From the NCBI GenBank assembly GCA_965206395.1, contig CBDBJK010000034.1:1-64000 (forward strand): DNA of 64,000 nucleotides. Direction: 5' to 3'. Below are positions 55,080 through 63,232 of the stretch, one piece after another. Positions within the stretch are counted from its first letter, which is position 1. Each line of letters starts with the position of its first letter. The notes beneath the pieces were generated by a model. It saw only the letters and a program-made list of their open reading frames with translations, had not been told where the DNA came from and searched no databases. The position numbers and the translations under genes were made by a program. This DNA comes from CBDBJK01 sp965206395 (GTDB taxonomy: Bacteria; Chloroflexota; Dehalococcoidia; Lucifugimonadales; CATOSD01).

Positions 55080-56210
55080 ATGGATCTATCACTTAGCGAA
55101 TATCAACAACAACTCAAAAACACGGCTCAAGACTTCATGGAGCGTGAGTGTCCTAAAGACATGCTGCTGGACATGGAGGATACGGAAACGGGCTACAGCG
55201 ATGAGATGTGGCAGAAGGCGTCGGAGATAGGCTGGCTTGGCATGTTGGTGCCGGAAGAATACGGTGGGGCGGGCGGCACACTTAGCGACGCCGCTGTCGT
55301 ATTCGAGCAGATGGGCAGAGGGCCGCTGTCCGGGCCTTTCTTCTCGTCAGGCGTGCTTGGCTCCCTCATCGTGCGGGAAAGTGGGAGCGACGAGCAGAAG
55401 AAGCAATACCTGCCGGGAATCGCCAGTGGCCAGGACATCGTTTCGCTAGCGTTAACCGAACCCGGTTATGGCTGGAACGCCGCGTCCGTTCAGATGGCCG
55501 CCGAGGAAAAAAACGGCGGGTTCGTCCTCAACGGCACGAAGCTTTTCGTTCACGATGCCGCATCATCCACACGCCTGATTTGCTCGGTTAGGACATCCAA
55601 TGGCGGACAGCCTGAGCAGGGAATCACGCTGCTAATGGTGGACTCACATACGGCTGGGGTATCCACACGGCTGCTGTCGGGATTCATGGGCTGGGTCGGC
55701 GAAGTAACATTCGATTCGGTGGAGGTTCCGGCTTCAGCCGTTCTTGGCGAGACTGGAGATGGCTGGAGTCCGCTTCAGCGAGCGTTTCAAAAGGCGATGC
55801 CGGTGCTATGCGCCTACAAGGTCGGAGGCGCGCAGGCAGTCTTTGACATGTCGGTGGAGTACAGCCGGACGAGAGAGCAGTTCGGAACGCCTATAGGCCG
55901 CTTTCAGCGAGTTCAGGATCACATTATAGGCATCGTCAATCACCTCGACGCCGCCAGGTGGGCGACGTACGAAGCATTGTGGAAGCTGGATACAGGCAGG
56001 CCCGCCGAAACGAGCGTGCATCTAGCGAAAGCCGTCTCAAGCGAGGGCTACTACCAGGCGTGCAACGGCGCTCATGAGGTGCACGCAGGGCTGGGCATCA
56101 TGCGAGAGTATGGCCTGACGCTGCACACAAAGATGTCGCGCACGTTATACCATCTTCTGGGCGATCCTCTTTACCACCGCAGGCTTATGGTCGACACGCT
56201 CGACATTTAG
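55080..56210 (+). CDS. acyl-CoA dehydrogenase (second subunit-like)
   Basis: A 376-residue acyl-CoA dehydrogenase: LVPEEYGGAGGTLSDAAVVFEQMGRG, ALTEPGYGWNAASVQM (degenerate TEP-G-SD motif), NGTKLFVHDAASSTRLIC and REQFGTPIGRFQRVQDHI. The C-terminus AHEVHAGLGIMREYGLTLHTKMSRTLYHLLGD lacks the usual EGT segment. Sixty bp after the preceding gene; together they probably form a heteromeric dehydrogenase as known for steroid side-chain and related acyl-CoAs. Confidence 0.87.
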   Translation: MDLSLSEYQQQLKNTAQDFMERECPKDMLLDMEDTETGYSDEMWQKASEIGWLGMLVPEEYGGAGGTLSDAAVVFEQMGRGPLSGPFFSSGVLGSLIVRESGSDEQKKQYLPGIASGQDIVSLALTEPGYGWNAASVQMAAEEKNGGFVLNGTKLFVHDAASSTRLICSVRTSNGGQPEQGITLLMVDSHTAGVSTRLLSGFMGWVGEVTFDSVEVPASAVLGETGDGWSPLQRAFQKAMPVLCAYKVGGAQAVFDMSVEYSRTREQFGTPIGRFQRVQDHIIGIVNHLDAARWATYEALWKLDTGRPAETSVHLAKAVSSEGYYQACNGAHEVHAGLGIMREYGLTLHTKMSRTLYHLLGDPLYHRRLMVDTLDI

Positions 56211-56223
56211 AGCAACTAACTCA

Positions 56224-56381
56224 ATGTCATTCCGAACGAAGCGGAGCGGAGTGAGGAATCTAAGGCATCGCGTATTACCAGAGGCAAAGCCTTATCCTTC
56301 CGCGGAAGGATCGTCGCAAGCTCCTCTCCGAAGAGTCGGAGTCCGACCCAAATCCAATTAAGGGGTCGGACGGAATGACAT
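56224..56381. repeat. MITE-like inverted-repeat unit
   Basis: 158 bp bounded by perfect 11-bp inverted repeats atgtcattccg / cggaatgacat, containing the phrase gaagcggagcggagtgaggaatct and an internal ccttccgcggaagg palindrome also found near 26.77 kb. No coding capacity. Typical of non-autonomous dispersed elements. Confidence 0.65.
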
Positions 56382-56406
56382 TGCTGGTTCTATTTCGTCA
56401 GATACT

Positions 56407-57252
56407 CTAACGCCCCTTGAAAGTTGGTTCGCGTTTCTCAAGGAAGGCGCGCCTGGCCTCCTGCGCGTCCTCAGAACTGCCAAGGATGCCGCCGGCGTTG
56501 GAGGTCATGACCATCGTGTTCTCAAGGCTGGTGTCCAGAGACGAGCGCATAATCCGCTTGCTTATCCAATGCACCATTGGAGGAACCTTCATTATCCGAT
56601 TGCAAAGCGCCCTGGTCGTCTCCTCTAGCTCATCGGACGATACCAGGTAGTTCAGCAAGCCCCACTCGAATGCCCTTTTAGCATCGAGATTTCCTGTATA
56701 AGCGAACTCCAGGGCGCGGCCCAGTCCAGCCATTTTGGGAAGATAGTATGAGCCGCCGTTTTCGATGATCTGCCCAAGTTGGTGATAGCCGATAAAGCGG
56801 GTGTTCTCGCATCCCAGGCGTATGTCGCAATGCAGGGCCATGTCCATGCCAGAGCCGACGGCGGCGCCGTTTATCATGGCGATGGTGGGCTTTCTAATCA
56901 GTGAGATGTCCCTGTGGAGCTTCGTGAATCCGTGAAAGAAATGCTCTCTTGTGGCATCGGGGCCTTCGACACTAAAATCTCCAGAGAACTTTTCGCCTTT
57001 CAATTCATCCGGCGTGTCCCCCCTCATGTCCGCGCCTGAACAGAAACCGCGCCCCACGCCTGTAAGGACGATTACCTTAATGTTGGGGTCGTCGTCTCCG
57101 GCCCGCATGTACTCACTGACCTTCGCGACTGTGCCGTTCTGCTCGGCGGAGCCAATGAGGGCGTTCATCCGCTCAGGCCGGTTGAACTTGATCCAGAGAA
57201 TGCCTGTGTCTTCAGGCTCGTACAGCAGATAATCAACTAGCTTTGGTCCCAT
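56407..57252 (-). CDS. enoyl-CoA hydratase/isomerase family protein
   Basis: A 281-residue crotonase-fold protein: GRGFCSGADMRGD, IAMINGAAVGSGMDMALHCDIRLG, and YHQLGQIIENGGSYYLPKMAGLGRALEFAYTGN. C-terminal RRAFLEKREPTFKGR is canonical. Convergent with the dehydrogenase pair across the MITE-like repeat. Confidence 0.92.
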   Translation of the reverse strand: MGPKLVDYLLYEPEDTGILWIKFNRPERMNALIGSAEQNGTVAKVSEYMRAGDDDPNIKVIVLTGVGRGFCSGADMRGDTPDELKGEKFSGDFSVEGPDATREHFFHGFTKLHRDISLIRKPTIAMINGAAVGSGMDMALHCDIRLGCENTRFIGYHQLGQIIENGGSYYLPKMAGLGRALEFAYTGNLDAKRAFEWGLLNYLVSSDELEETTRALCNRIMKVPPMVHWISKRIMRSSLDTSLENTMVMTSNAGGILGSSEDAQEARRAFLEKREPTFKGR

Positions 57253-57357
57253 AATTTACCCTCCAATTCATCCAAAATAACTTAGCGAAAAAAGAAAGTG
57301 GTTTATTAGCTCTTGCCTTGCATGCTAATTTCCAAACCTCATAATCGGCTAAAGTCC

Positions 57358-57439
57358 CACCCTCATCCCAACCTTCCCTCGTTAAGGGGGAAGGGGTTAA
57401 CTTCCTCTCCCGTCAAGGGAGAGGATTGAGGTGAGGGTG
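57358..57439. repeat. intergenic palindromic repeat
   Basis: 82-bp imperfect palindrome with caccctca / tgagggtg ends and inner ccctc...gaggg pairs, between the enoyl-CoA hydratase and CoA-transferase genes on the minus strand. The ~205-bp intergenic region holds nothing else recognisable. Confidence 0.55.
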
Positions 57440-57459
57440 TAGCCGTGTTTACACAGAAG

Positions 57460-58740
57460 TCAGGAAGAAGGCTCATCAGCCCCCAGGGGTCTAGTGCCGA
57501 TAATACCCTGTTCTGTTAACTCTGCCAACTCCACCTTAGACAGCCCTAGTAGCTCTCCCAACACGTAGCCGTTATGCTCCCCAAGTCCAGGCGCGGGAAT
57601 GGTGCGACGCCTGGGATTTTTCGAGAGTCGCCAGGGAGTGCTCACTTGTTTGTACCTTCCGGCTTCAGGATGCACTACCACGTCCCAGAAGCCCTTGGCC
57701 TCAAGATGCGGGTCAACGATGGTTTCGCTGCCCTTGAGTACGGCTCCTGCGGGAACACCGTAAGCCTGAAGGATGTGCATCACCTGATAGTGGTCTCTCT
57801 GCTGGGTCCATTCAGAGATTATCTGGTCTAGCTCTGCGTGATTGCGTTGACGGTCGGGCAGGGTCTCAAACCTGGAGTCATGGGCTAGCTTGGGCTGACG
57901 CATGGCCTTGCATAAGCCTTTCCATTCCTCGTCGGAGCAGACCGAAATAGCCACCCACATATCGTCGCCTTCGCAGGCATAGACGCCCTGCGGCGCTATC
58001 ATCGGGTGCCGGTTTCCGGTAAGCCCGGCCACGCGACCGTTGGAGGAGTAATCCAGAACGGCCTCGCCCATCATCGTGACAGTGACTTCCCGCTGCGCAA
58101 GGTCTACAAAATTCCCTTTGCCTGTCTTGCGCCGCCGCCTCAAAGCGGCCATCAGAGCGCCAATAGACAGAATGCCCACCACCGGGTCGGGGAAAGTCTC
58201 GTTCGTCAGAAGAGGCGTGCCGCCCTCGTACCCCGTGACGGATGCAAGACCTGCCGTCTGCTCCATGGTAGAGCCTAGAGAGCCATAGTCTTTCTCCGGC
58301 CCCGTGGTTCCCTGGCTGCTAATCTTCAGGTAAATTAGCTGAGGGTTCACCTTCGAAACATCTTCGTATCCCAGGCCAAGCCTGTCCATAACCGAGGCCC
58401 TGTAGTTCTCGATGAGGACATCACAGACGCTGGCAAGTTCGAGGAAAAGGCTTCTCCCTTGCTTTGTCGTCAGGTCAAGTGTGACGCTCAACTTGTTAGG
58501 GTTGCGGTGGATGTGATGCCCGGAGCGATTCCAGGGATGCTTTCCAGGCTCACCACCAGGGTAGAGGTTATACCCCATAGCCACGGGTTGCGCTCGTCCT
58601 CGGCTGCCATCCATGCGAGACAATGATTCAACTTTGATGACCTCTGCCCCCATGAATCCCATCAGGAACGTAGCGTAGGGGCCTACCGCTATCTGCGTCA
58701 GGTCAAGGATTCGAAGTCCATCTAAAGCCATTTTTGTCAT
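57460..58740 (-). CDS. CaiB/BaiF family CoA-transferase
   Basis: A 426-residue family III CoA-transferase: LDGLRILDLTQIAVGPYATFLMGFMGAEVIKVES, NKLSVTLDLTTKQGRSLFLEL, VLIENYRASVMDRLGLGYEDV (catalytic Asp is in the preceding CDVLIENY), SSQGTTGPEKDYGSLGSTMEQTAGL, and C-terminal GLGEHNGYVLGELLGLSKVEL. It starts 10 bp after the neighbouring CoA-transferase gene, suggesting a heteromeric or paired function. Confidence 0.92.
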   Translation of the reverse strand: MTKMALDGLRILDLTQIAVGPYATFLMGFMGAEVIKVESLSRMDGSRGRAQPVAMGYNLYPGGEPGKHPWNRSGHHIHRNPNKLSVTLDLTTKQGRSLFLELASVCDVLIENYRASVMDRLGLGYEDVSKVNPQLIYLKISSQGTTGPEKDYGSLGSTMEQTAGLASVTGYEGGTPLLTNETFPDPVVGILSIGALMAALRRRRKTGKGNFVDLAQREVTVTMMGEAVLDYSSNGRVAGLTGNRHPMIAPQGVYACEGDDMWVAISVCSDEEWKGLCKAMRQPKLAHDSRFETLPDRQRNHAELDQIISEWTQQRDHYQVMHILQAYGVPAGAVLKGSETIVDPHLEAKGFWDVVVHPEAGRYKQVSTPWRLSKNPRRRTIPAPGLGEHNGYVLGELLGLSKVELAELTEQGIIGTRPLGADEPSS

Positions 58741-58749
58741 AGTTTCTTC

Positions 58750-59940
58750 CTAGATGACACCCTTGCTGCTCAGTTTCGTCATTTCATCTGCGGAGAAACC
58801 GAGATGGTCGCGGAAGACCTCGTCGTTATGCTCTCCCAACAACGGAGCGCGGGACTGCTGCCACGTCTCACCTTCGATGTTGATGGGCGCGCCGGGATAC
58901 ATCGCCTCGCCGGCGAAGGGATGGTCGATAGGCTGGAAGAACTCTCGAAACAAAAATTGCTCGGACTTGAAAAGGTCTTCTACCGTAGCCACATACCCCG
59001 ATATCGTGCGCATCCCCTGAAGTGCGTGATATACCTCCTCTTTGGTTCTGGTTGCAGCCCACTCGCCGACGATTGTCAGCAGGTCTTGCTGGTGCTCTCT
59101 GCGGGCCTCACGAGAGTTGAAGGCAGGGTCGTCAGCCAGGTCAGGCACTCCCATAAGCTCACATACCTTTGACCAGATATCCTCTTGCACGCCTATCTCA
59201 AGGCCGGGGCTGACCCAGCCATCCTTGGCCTTCACAAGCGCGCTTTCCCTTCTTTCGGTAGCGCGTCCGAATTGATGGTGTATCGAGGAGTGAATTTGAG
59301 CGACGGTAATCACTTCCATAGCCGAGATGTCTACGTGCTGACCGTGCCCCTCGTTGTCTCGAACGTGAAGGGCCAGCATCGCGCCGGAAAAGGCACTTAT
59401 GCCAACGGTGTAAAGGACGACGTTTCCGCCTATCTTCAGAGGTTCCCTTTCAGGCAGACCTATCGTATGCATCAACGCGCCTATGGCCTGGATAACGATG
59501 TCCGAGCCTTTGTAATCTCGGTAAGGCCCTGTCTGTCCAAACGGGGTGATGGAGGTATATATCAGTCCTGGATTGAGTTCGCTCAACGAGTTGTAGCCCA
59601 GTCCTATTTGTTCCAAGTATCCGGCGGGAAAGCTCTCCACCAGGATGTCACACTCCTGCGCCAGGCGTCGCAGAATAGACGCCCCCTTCTGGCTTTCCAG
59701 GTCGAGGGTCACGCTTTTTTTGCCTGTATTGAGGTAAAGAAAAAGGGCGCTTTTCTCTTTGTGAGGCTCATCGTTTAGGAAGGGCTGCGCCATTCGGGAA
59801 CTGTCGCCGGAACCGGGCCTTTCAACCTTGATAACCTCTGACCCCAGCCCTGCCAGGAGCTTGGCGCAAAAAGGGCCGGATACGCCCTCACTGATATCTA
59901 GAACTCTGATGTCTCCTAATGCCAGTTCGTTGTCAGCCAT
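58750..59940 (-). CDS. CaiB/BaiF family CoA-transferase
   Basis: A 396-residue family III CoA-transferase: DIRVLDISEGVSGPFCAKLLAGLGSEVIKVERPGSGDSSR, GKKSVTLDLESQKG, CDILVESFPAGYLEQIGLGY (catalytic Asp), TSITPFGQTGPYRDYKGSDIVIQAIG and C-terminal LLGEHNDEVFRDHLGFSADEM. First gene of the pair on the minus strand. Moves CoA between acyl donors and carboxylic acids; substrates unknown. Confidence 0.92.
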   Translation of the reverse strand: MADNELALGDIRVLDISEGVSGPFCAKLLAGLGSEVIKVERPGSGDSSRMAQPFLNDEPHKEKSALFLYLNTGKKSVTLDLESQKGASILRRLAQECDILVESFPAGYLEQIGLGYNSLSELNPGLIYTSITPFGQTGPYRDYKGSDIVIQAIGALMHTIGLPEREPLKIGGNVVLYTVGISAFSGAMLALHVRDNEGHGQHVDISAMEVITVAQIHSSIHHQFGRATERRESALVKAKDGWVSPGLEIGVQEDIWSKVCELMGVPDLADDPAFNSREARREHQQDLLTIVGEWAATRTKEEVYHALQGMRTISGYVATVEDLFKSEQFLFREFFQPIDHPFAGEAMYPGAPINIEGETWQQSRAPLLGEHNDEVFRDHLGFSADEMTKLSSKGVI

Positions 59941-60040
59941 ATTTCTCGCTGTTAGATAAAGTTAAGTCAAGCCGCCTCAGACCAAGGTAGATATTTTGCC
60001 TGTGTGAGGCTACCAACAGTTGGGAATCCTTCCGAAGCCT

Positions 60041-60466
60041 CTAGTCCGCGTTCTCGGCCCTCGCCTTAAGGCCGTCAGCAAATTGCTCGAACGACGACGT
60101 AAGATCAGGAATCGAGCGTCCGATTAGAGGCAGCATCAAGCCACTGAACTCCTCTTGCATCGTAAACTCTGTGGTGCCATCTGCCTTTGGCGATAACGTA
60201 AAGGTGCGTTCACCCTTGAACAGTCCTATTGGCATGCCGCCTTTCCACGTCATCTTTTGCGCTGGCACAAATTCGCTTACTTTAGTAGGAAAAGCGCGCC
60301 CCGGACTCAGCTTTGTAAATATCTTAATCTTCTCATCAGGAGCAACGCGGCCCTCAATCCTGTCCATTCCTGGGTCCCACTCAGGGTAGAGGGGTGCATC
60401 GATCAAAATCTCCCAGATGGTTTCTGGAGCAGCCTCTATCGTTCTGGTCACACTGAAAACCTTCAT
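60041..60466 (-). CDS. SRPBCC family protein
   Basis: A 141-residue START/Bet v1-fold protein of the polyketide cyclase 2 type: VFSVTRTIEAAPETIWEILIDAPLYPEWDPGMDRIEG N-terminus and GERTFTLSPKADGTTEFTMQEEFSG strands. It binds small hydrophobic ligands in the family; no specific function inferred. Lies between the hydratase gene (46 bp upstream in transcription) and the CoA-transferases. Confidence 0.88.
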   Translation of the reverse strand: MKVFSVTRTIEAAPETIWEILIDAPLYPEWDPGMDRIEGRVAPDEKIKIFTKLSPGRAFPTKVSEFVPAQKMTWKGGMPIGLFKGERTFTLSPKADGTTEFTMQEEFSGLMLPLIGRSIPDLTSSFEQFADGLKARAENAD

Positions 60467-60512
60467 TGAGACACCCTCCTTCGCCGGGAAGCTCGTGGCT
60501 AGGATATTGCGG

Positions 60513-61379
60513 CTACCTGCCCTTGTACGCTGGTTGGCGCTTCTCGACGAATGCCTGCACGCCTTCCTTGTGGTCTTCCGTTCTGCGGCTGATTTCCTGT
60601 GCAGGCCCGGCCAGCCTCAGGCTCTCGCCGAGGTCGGTGTAGAGGGATTTCTGAACCAGCCGTTTAATCAGGGCCATGGAATACGTGGGGCCATCCGCGA
60701 GACGCTGCGCAAGCTCCATCGTAGTCTCCATCAACTCATCGTGTGGCGTGATCTTGTTCACGAGGCCCAACCTGAAGGCTTCGTCGGCGTCCAGGGCATC
60801 TCCGGTGTATTGCATCAAGAGAGTGTTTCCAAGTCCTATCATCCTGGGAAGCTGCCAGCAAGAGCCGTCGGCGGGTATCAGTCCTCTCCTGATGAACGTC
60901 TCAGAAAGTCTTACGTTCTCAGAAGCGATGCGTATGTCGCATGATAGCGCGATGCCCAGCCCCAGACCCATAGCGTACCCGTTGATCGCCGCAATGGAAG
61001 GCTTCTGAAGATTATGCAACCTGAGAGGCAAGAACCGAATACTGTCGTCATCTTCTTGACTCGCGCTCTTGGATTGCTCGCCCCACTGATGCTCAAGGTA
61101 TTCCCAGGGACTCATACCAGAGGGTATTGATTCTTCCGCTCTTTCGCTGCGTTCCTGGATTGAAGCGCCCATACGCTTGACGTTGGCGCCAGAGCAGAAC
61201 GACGGGTCGCGTCCGGTCAGCACCATCGCACGCAGATTGGCGTCCGACTCAAGCCTGTCCAACTCCTGGTTTATCTCCGCCGACATCTCGCCGCTTATGG
61301 AATTCCTCGTCGTCGGGTCATCCATGGTGATGACCATAACGCTGCCCACGTCCCTTACTTCAATGTAATCATGTGCCAT
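60513..61379 (-). CDS. enoyl-CoA hydratase/isomerase family protein
   Basis: A 288-residue crotonase-fold protein: DPSFCSGANVKRMG, IAAINGYAMGLGLGIALSCDIRIASENV, FIRRGLIPADGSCWQLPRMIGLGN, and terminal VEKRQPAYKGR. ATG at 61379 has AGAGGTG upstream; the 14-residue upstream extension is not family-like. Probable first gene of a minus-strand run continuing into the SRPBCC gene. Confidence 0.9.
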   Translation of the reverse strand: MAHDYIEVRDVGSVMVITMDDPTTRNSISGEMSAEINQELDRLESDANLRAMVLTGRDPSFCSGANVKRMGASIQERSERAEESIPSGMSPWEYLEHQWGEQSKSASQEDDDSIRFLPLRLHNLQKPSIAAINGYAMGLGLGIALSCDIRIASENVRLSETFIRRGLIPADGSCWQLPRMIGLGNTLLMQYTGDALDADEAFRLGLVNKITPHDELMETTMELAQRLADGPTYSMALIKRLVQKSLYTDLGESLRLAGPAQEISRRTEDHKEGVQAFVEKRQPAYKGR

Positions 61380-61527
61380 CGTTTCACCTCTCGCAAAAAT
61401 CGTTCTTTCATGACCGATCAATAATGTCTATGCCCTTATCAAGACGAGATTGAGAATACCTGGATGCCTAACTGCTGTCAACTCATTCGAGGCGACACAG
61501 AGAGGCTCGTTAGCGATTACTTGCGTC

Positions 61528-63072
61528 TTAAGGGTTCCCCGAAGGTCTGTACTGCAAAGCCTCGGCTAGATGCGCAATCCCAACACTCTCGACCCCGGCC
61601 AGATCAGCTATCGTGCGAGACAGCTTCAGCACTCGATGGAAGCCTCTCGCTGACAGATGCATCTGTTTCATCGCCGCCTGCAGCAAGCCTTTAGCCCCTT
61701 CGTCCACCTGACAGAATTCCCAGACCTCTACCGGCCCCATCTCGGCGTTGGCAATGAGAGAAGTGCCCTTGAACCTCTGCGACTGAACTTGCCGCGCCTG
61801 CTCAATCCTCGCGCGTACCTGGGCTGATGTCTCAGCCGTCGCGGGCTGCATAAGCTTTTCATAGTCTACCCTGGGCACTTCCACAAAAAGGTCAATTCGG
61901 TCCAGCAGAGGGCCGCTAATGCGCTTCATATATCTTGAGACTGCGCTGGGCGAGCAGACGCATTCCTTGTAGGGATCACTCGCGTAACCACACGGGCACG
62001 GGTTCATAGCCGCAACGAGCATGAAGTTGGCGGGAAACGTAATCGTGCCCTGCGCGCGGCTGATCGTCACGATCTTGTCTTCAATGGGCTGTCGCAGCAC
62101 TTCAAGCACAGTATGACCGAACTCAGGCAGTTCGTCGAGGAACAGCACCCCTCTATGGCTCAGGGTTATCTCTCCGGGTCTGGGCAGGCGGCCGCCTCCA
62201 ACCAGTCCAGCGTTTGAAATTGTGTAGTGGGGCGCTCGAAATGGTCGCTCCGTAATAAGCGGAGACGACGAAGGCAATAGACCGCTGATGCTGAATATCT
62301 TGGTAACATCCAGCGCCTCTTGGGGTGTCAGCCTCGGCAGAATGGATGGCAAGGTGCGAGCGAGCAAGGTTTTCCCACTGCCGGGTGGCCCGCTCATAAG
62401 CAAGTTATGGCCTCCTGCGGCCGCAACCTCTAGCGCACGCTTGGCATGCTCCTGACCTCGAATGTCCGCAAGGTCGACTCCGCCAGCGGCCCCGCCAGAG
62501 TCATCATTGGGTGAAAGAAAGCCGCCTGCGTTGATGCCATTGCTCGAAGCCGCGCCAATTATCGATTCGCCCTGCAAATGCTCGGTTAGCTCAAGCAGGT
62601 TGGCAACGGGAATCACCTCGATACCATCAACTAGAGCGGCTTCCTTGGCATCTGATGATGGCACGAAGACTGTTCTAAGCCCTTCATCACGTGCGACGAC
62701 TACCATCGGGAGGATTCCATTGGTATGCCTGAGGCTGCCATCAAGCGACAACTCTCCGAGAAAGAGGGCAGATTCTGGAATCTCGGCGACTCGCCCGGAA
62801 CTGAGCAGGATTGCAACGGCAATGGGCAAGTCGTATGCCGGGCCAGCCTTTCTGAGATCAGCGGGCGCGAGATTCACGGTAATGCGCCGCATTGGGAACT
62901 CGCAGCCCGAATTGCGTATGGCGGGACGGACTCTTTCCCGCGCTTCCTGTACTGCGGCGTCAGGCAGACCAACGATATTGAAGGCAGGCAAACCCGGCGA
63001 GATGTCGACCTCGACTTCAACGATGAAGCCGTCCAGACCGACTACGGCGCAACTCTTGCATTTCGCTAGCAT
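61528..63072 (-). CDS. comM: YifB/ComM Mg-chelatase-like AAA+ ATPase
   Basis: A 514-residue protein of the ComM family, a helicase promoting branch migration during natural transformation. N-terminal Lon-protease-like domain (VEVDISPGLPAFNIVGLPDAAVQEARERVRPAI), Walker A GPPGSGKTLLARTLP, Walker B GVLFLDELPEF, sensor AAMNPCPCGY and C-terminal FHRVLKLSRTIADL. ATG at 63072 fits the family start (LAKCKSCAVVGLDG); TTG at 63093 is an alternative. Downstream competence genes are not in the window. Confidence 0.93.
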   Translation of the reverse strand: MLAKCKSCAVVGLDGFIVEVEVDISPGLPAFNIVGLPDAAVQEARERVRPAIRNSGCEFPMRRITVNLAPADLRKAGPAYDLPIAVAILLSSGRVAEIPESALFLGELSLDGSLRHTNGILPMVVVARDEGLRTVFVPSSDAKEAALVDGIEVIPVANLLELTEHLQGESIIGAASSNGINAGGFLSPNDDSGGAAGGVDLADIRGQEHAKRALEVAAAGGHNLLMSGPPGSGKTLLARTLPSILPRLTPQEALDVTKIFSISGLLPSSSPLITERPFRAPHYTISNAGLVGGGRLPRPGEITLSHRGVLFLDELPEFGHTVLEVLRQPIEDKIVTISRAQGTITFPANFMLVAAMNPCPCGYASDPYKECVCSPSAVSRYMKRISGPLLDRIDLFVEVPRVDYEKLMQPATAETSAQVRARIEQARQVQSQRFKGTSLIANAEMGPVEVWEFCQVDEGAKGLLQAAMKQMHLSARGFHRVLKLSRTIADLAGVESVGIAHLAEALQYRPSGNP

Positions 63073-63232
63073 AGGACAGGCTCCGATGATCAAAGTGCCA
63101 AGCCTATACTAAGAGGGAATGGCGCGCGCGTCAAACGATTGCGTCATATAGCGCGGTTTTGCACCGAACATGAAACAATGCAGGAGACATTAACTGCGGG
63201 ACAAGCCAGAACTGATGGGTGACGGAGCAAGG

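Noticed and set aside
62462..63112. 216-codon plus-strand frame opposite comM
   Set aside because: Antisense shadow with low-complexity Ser/Arg composition.
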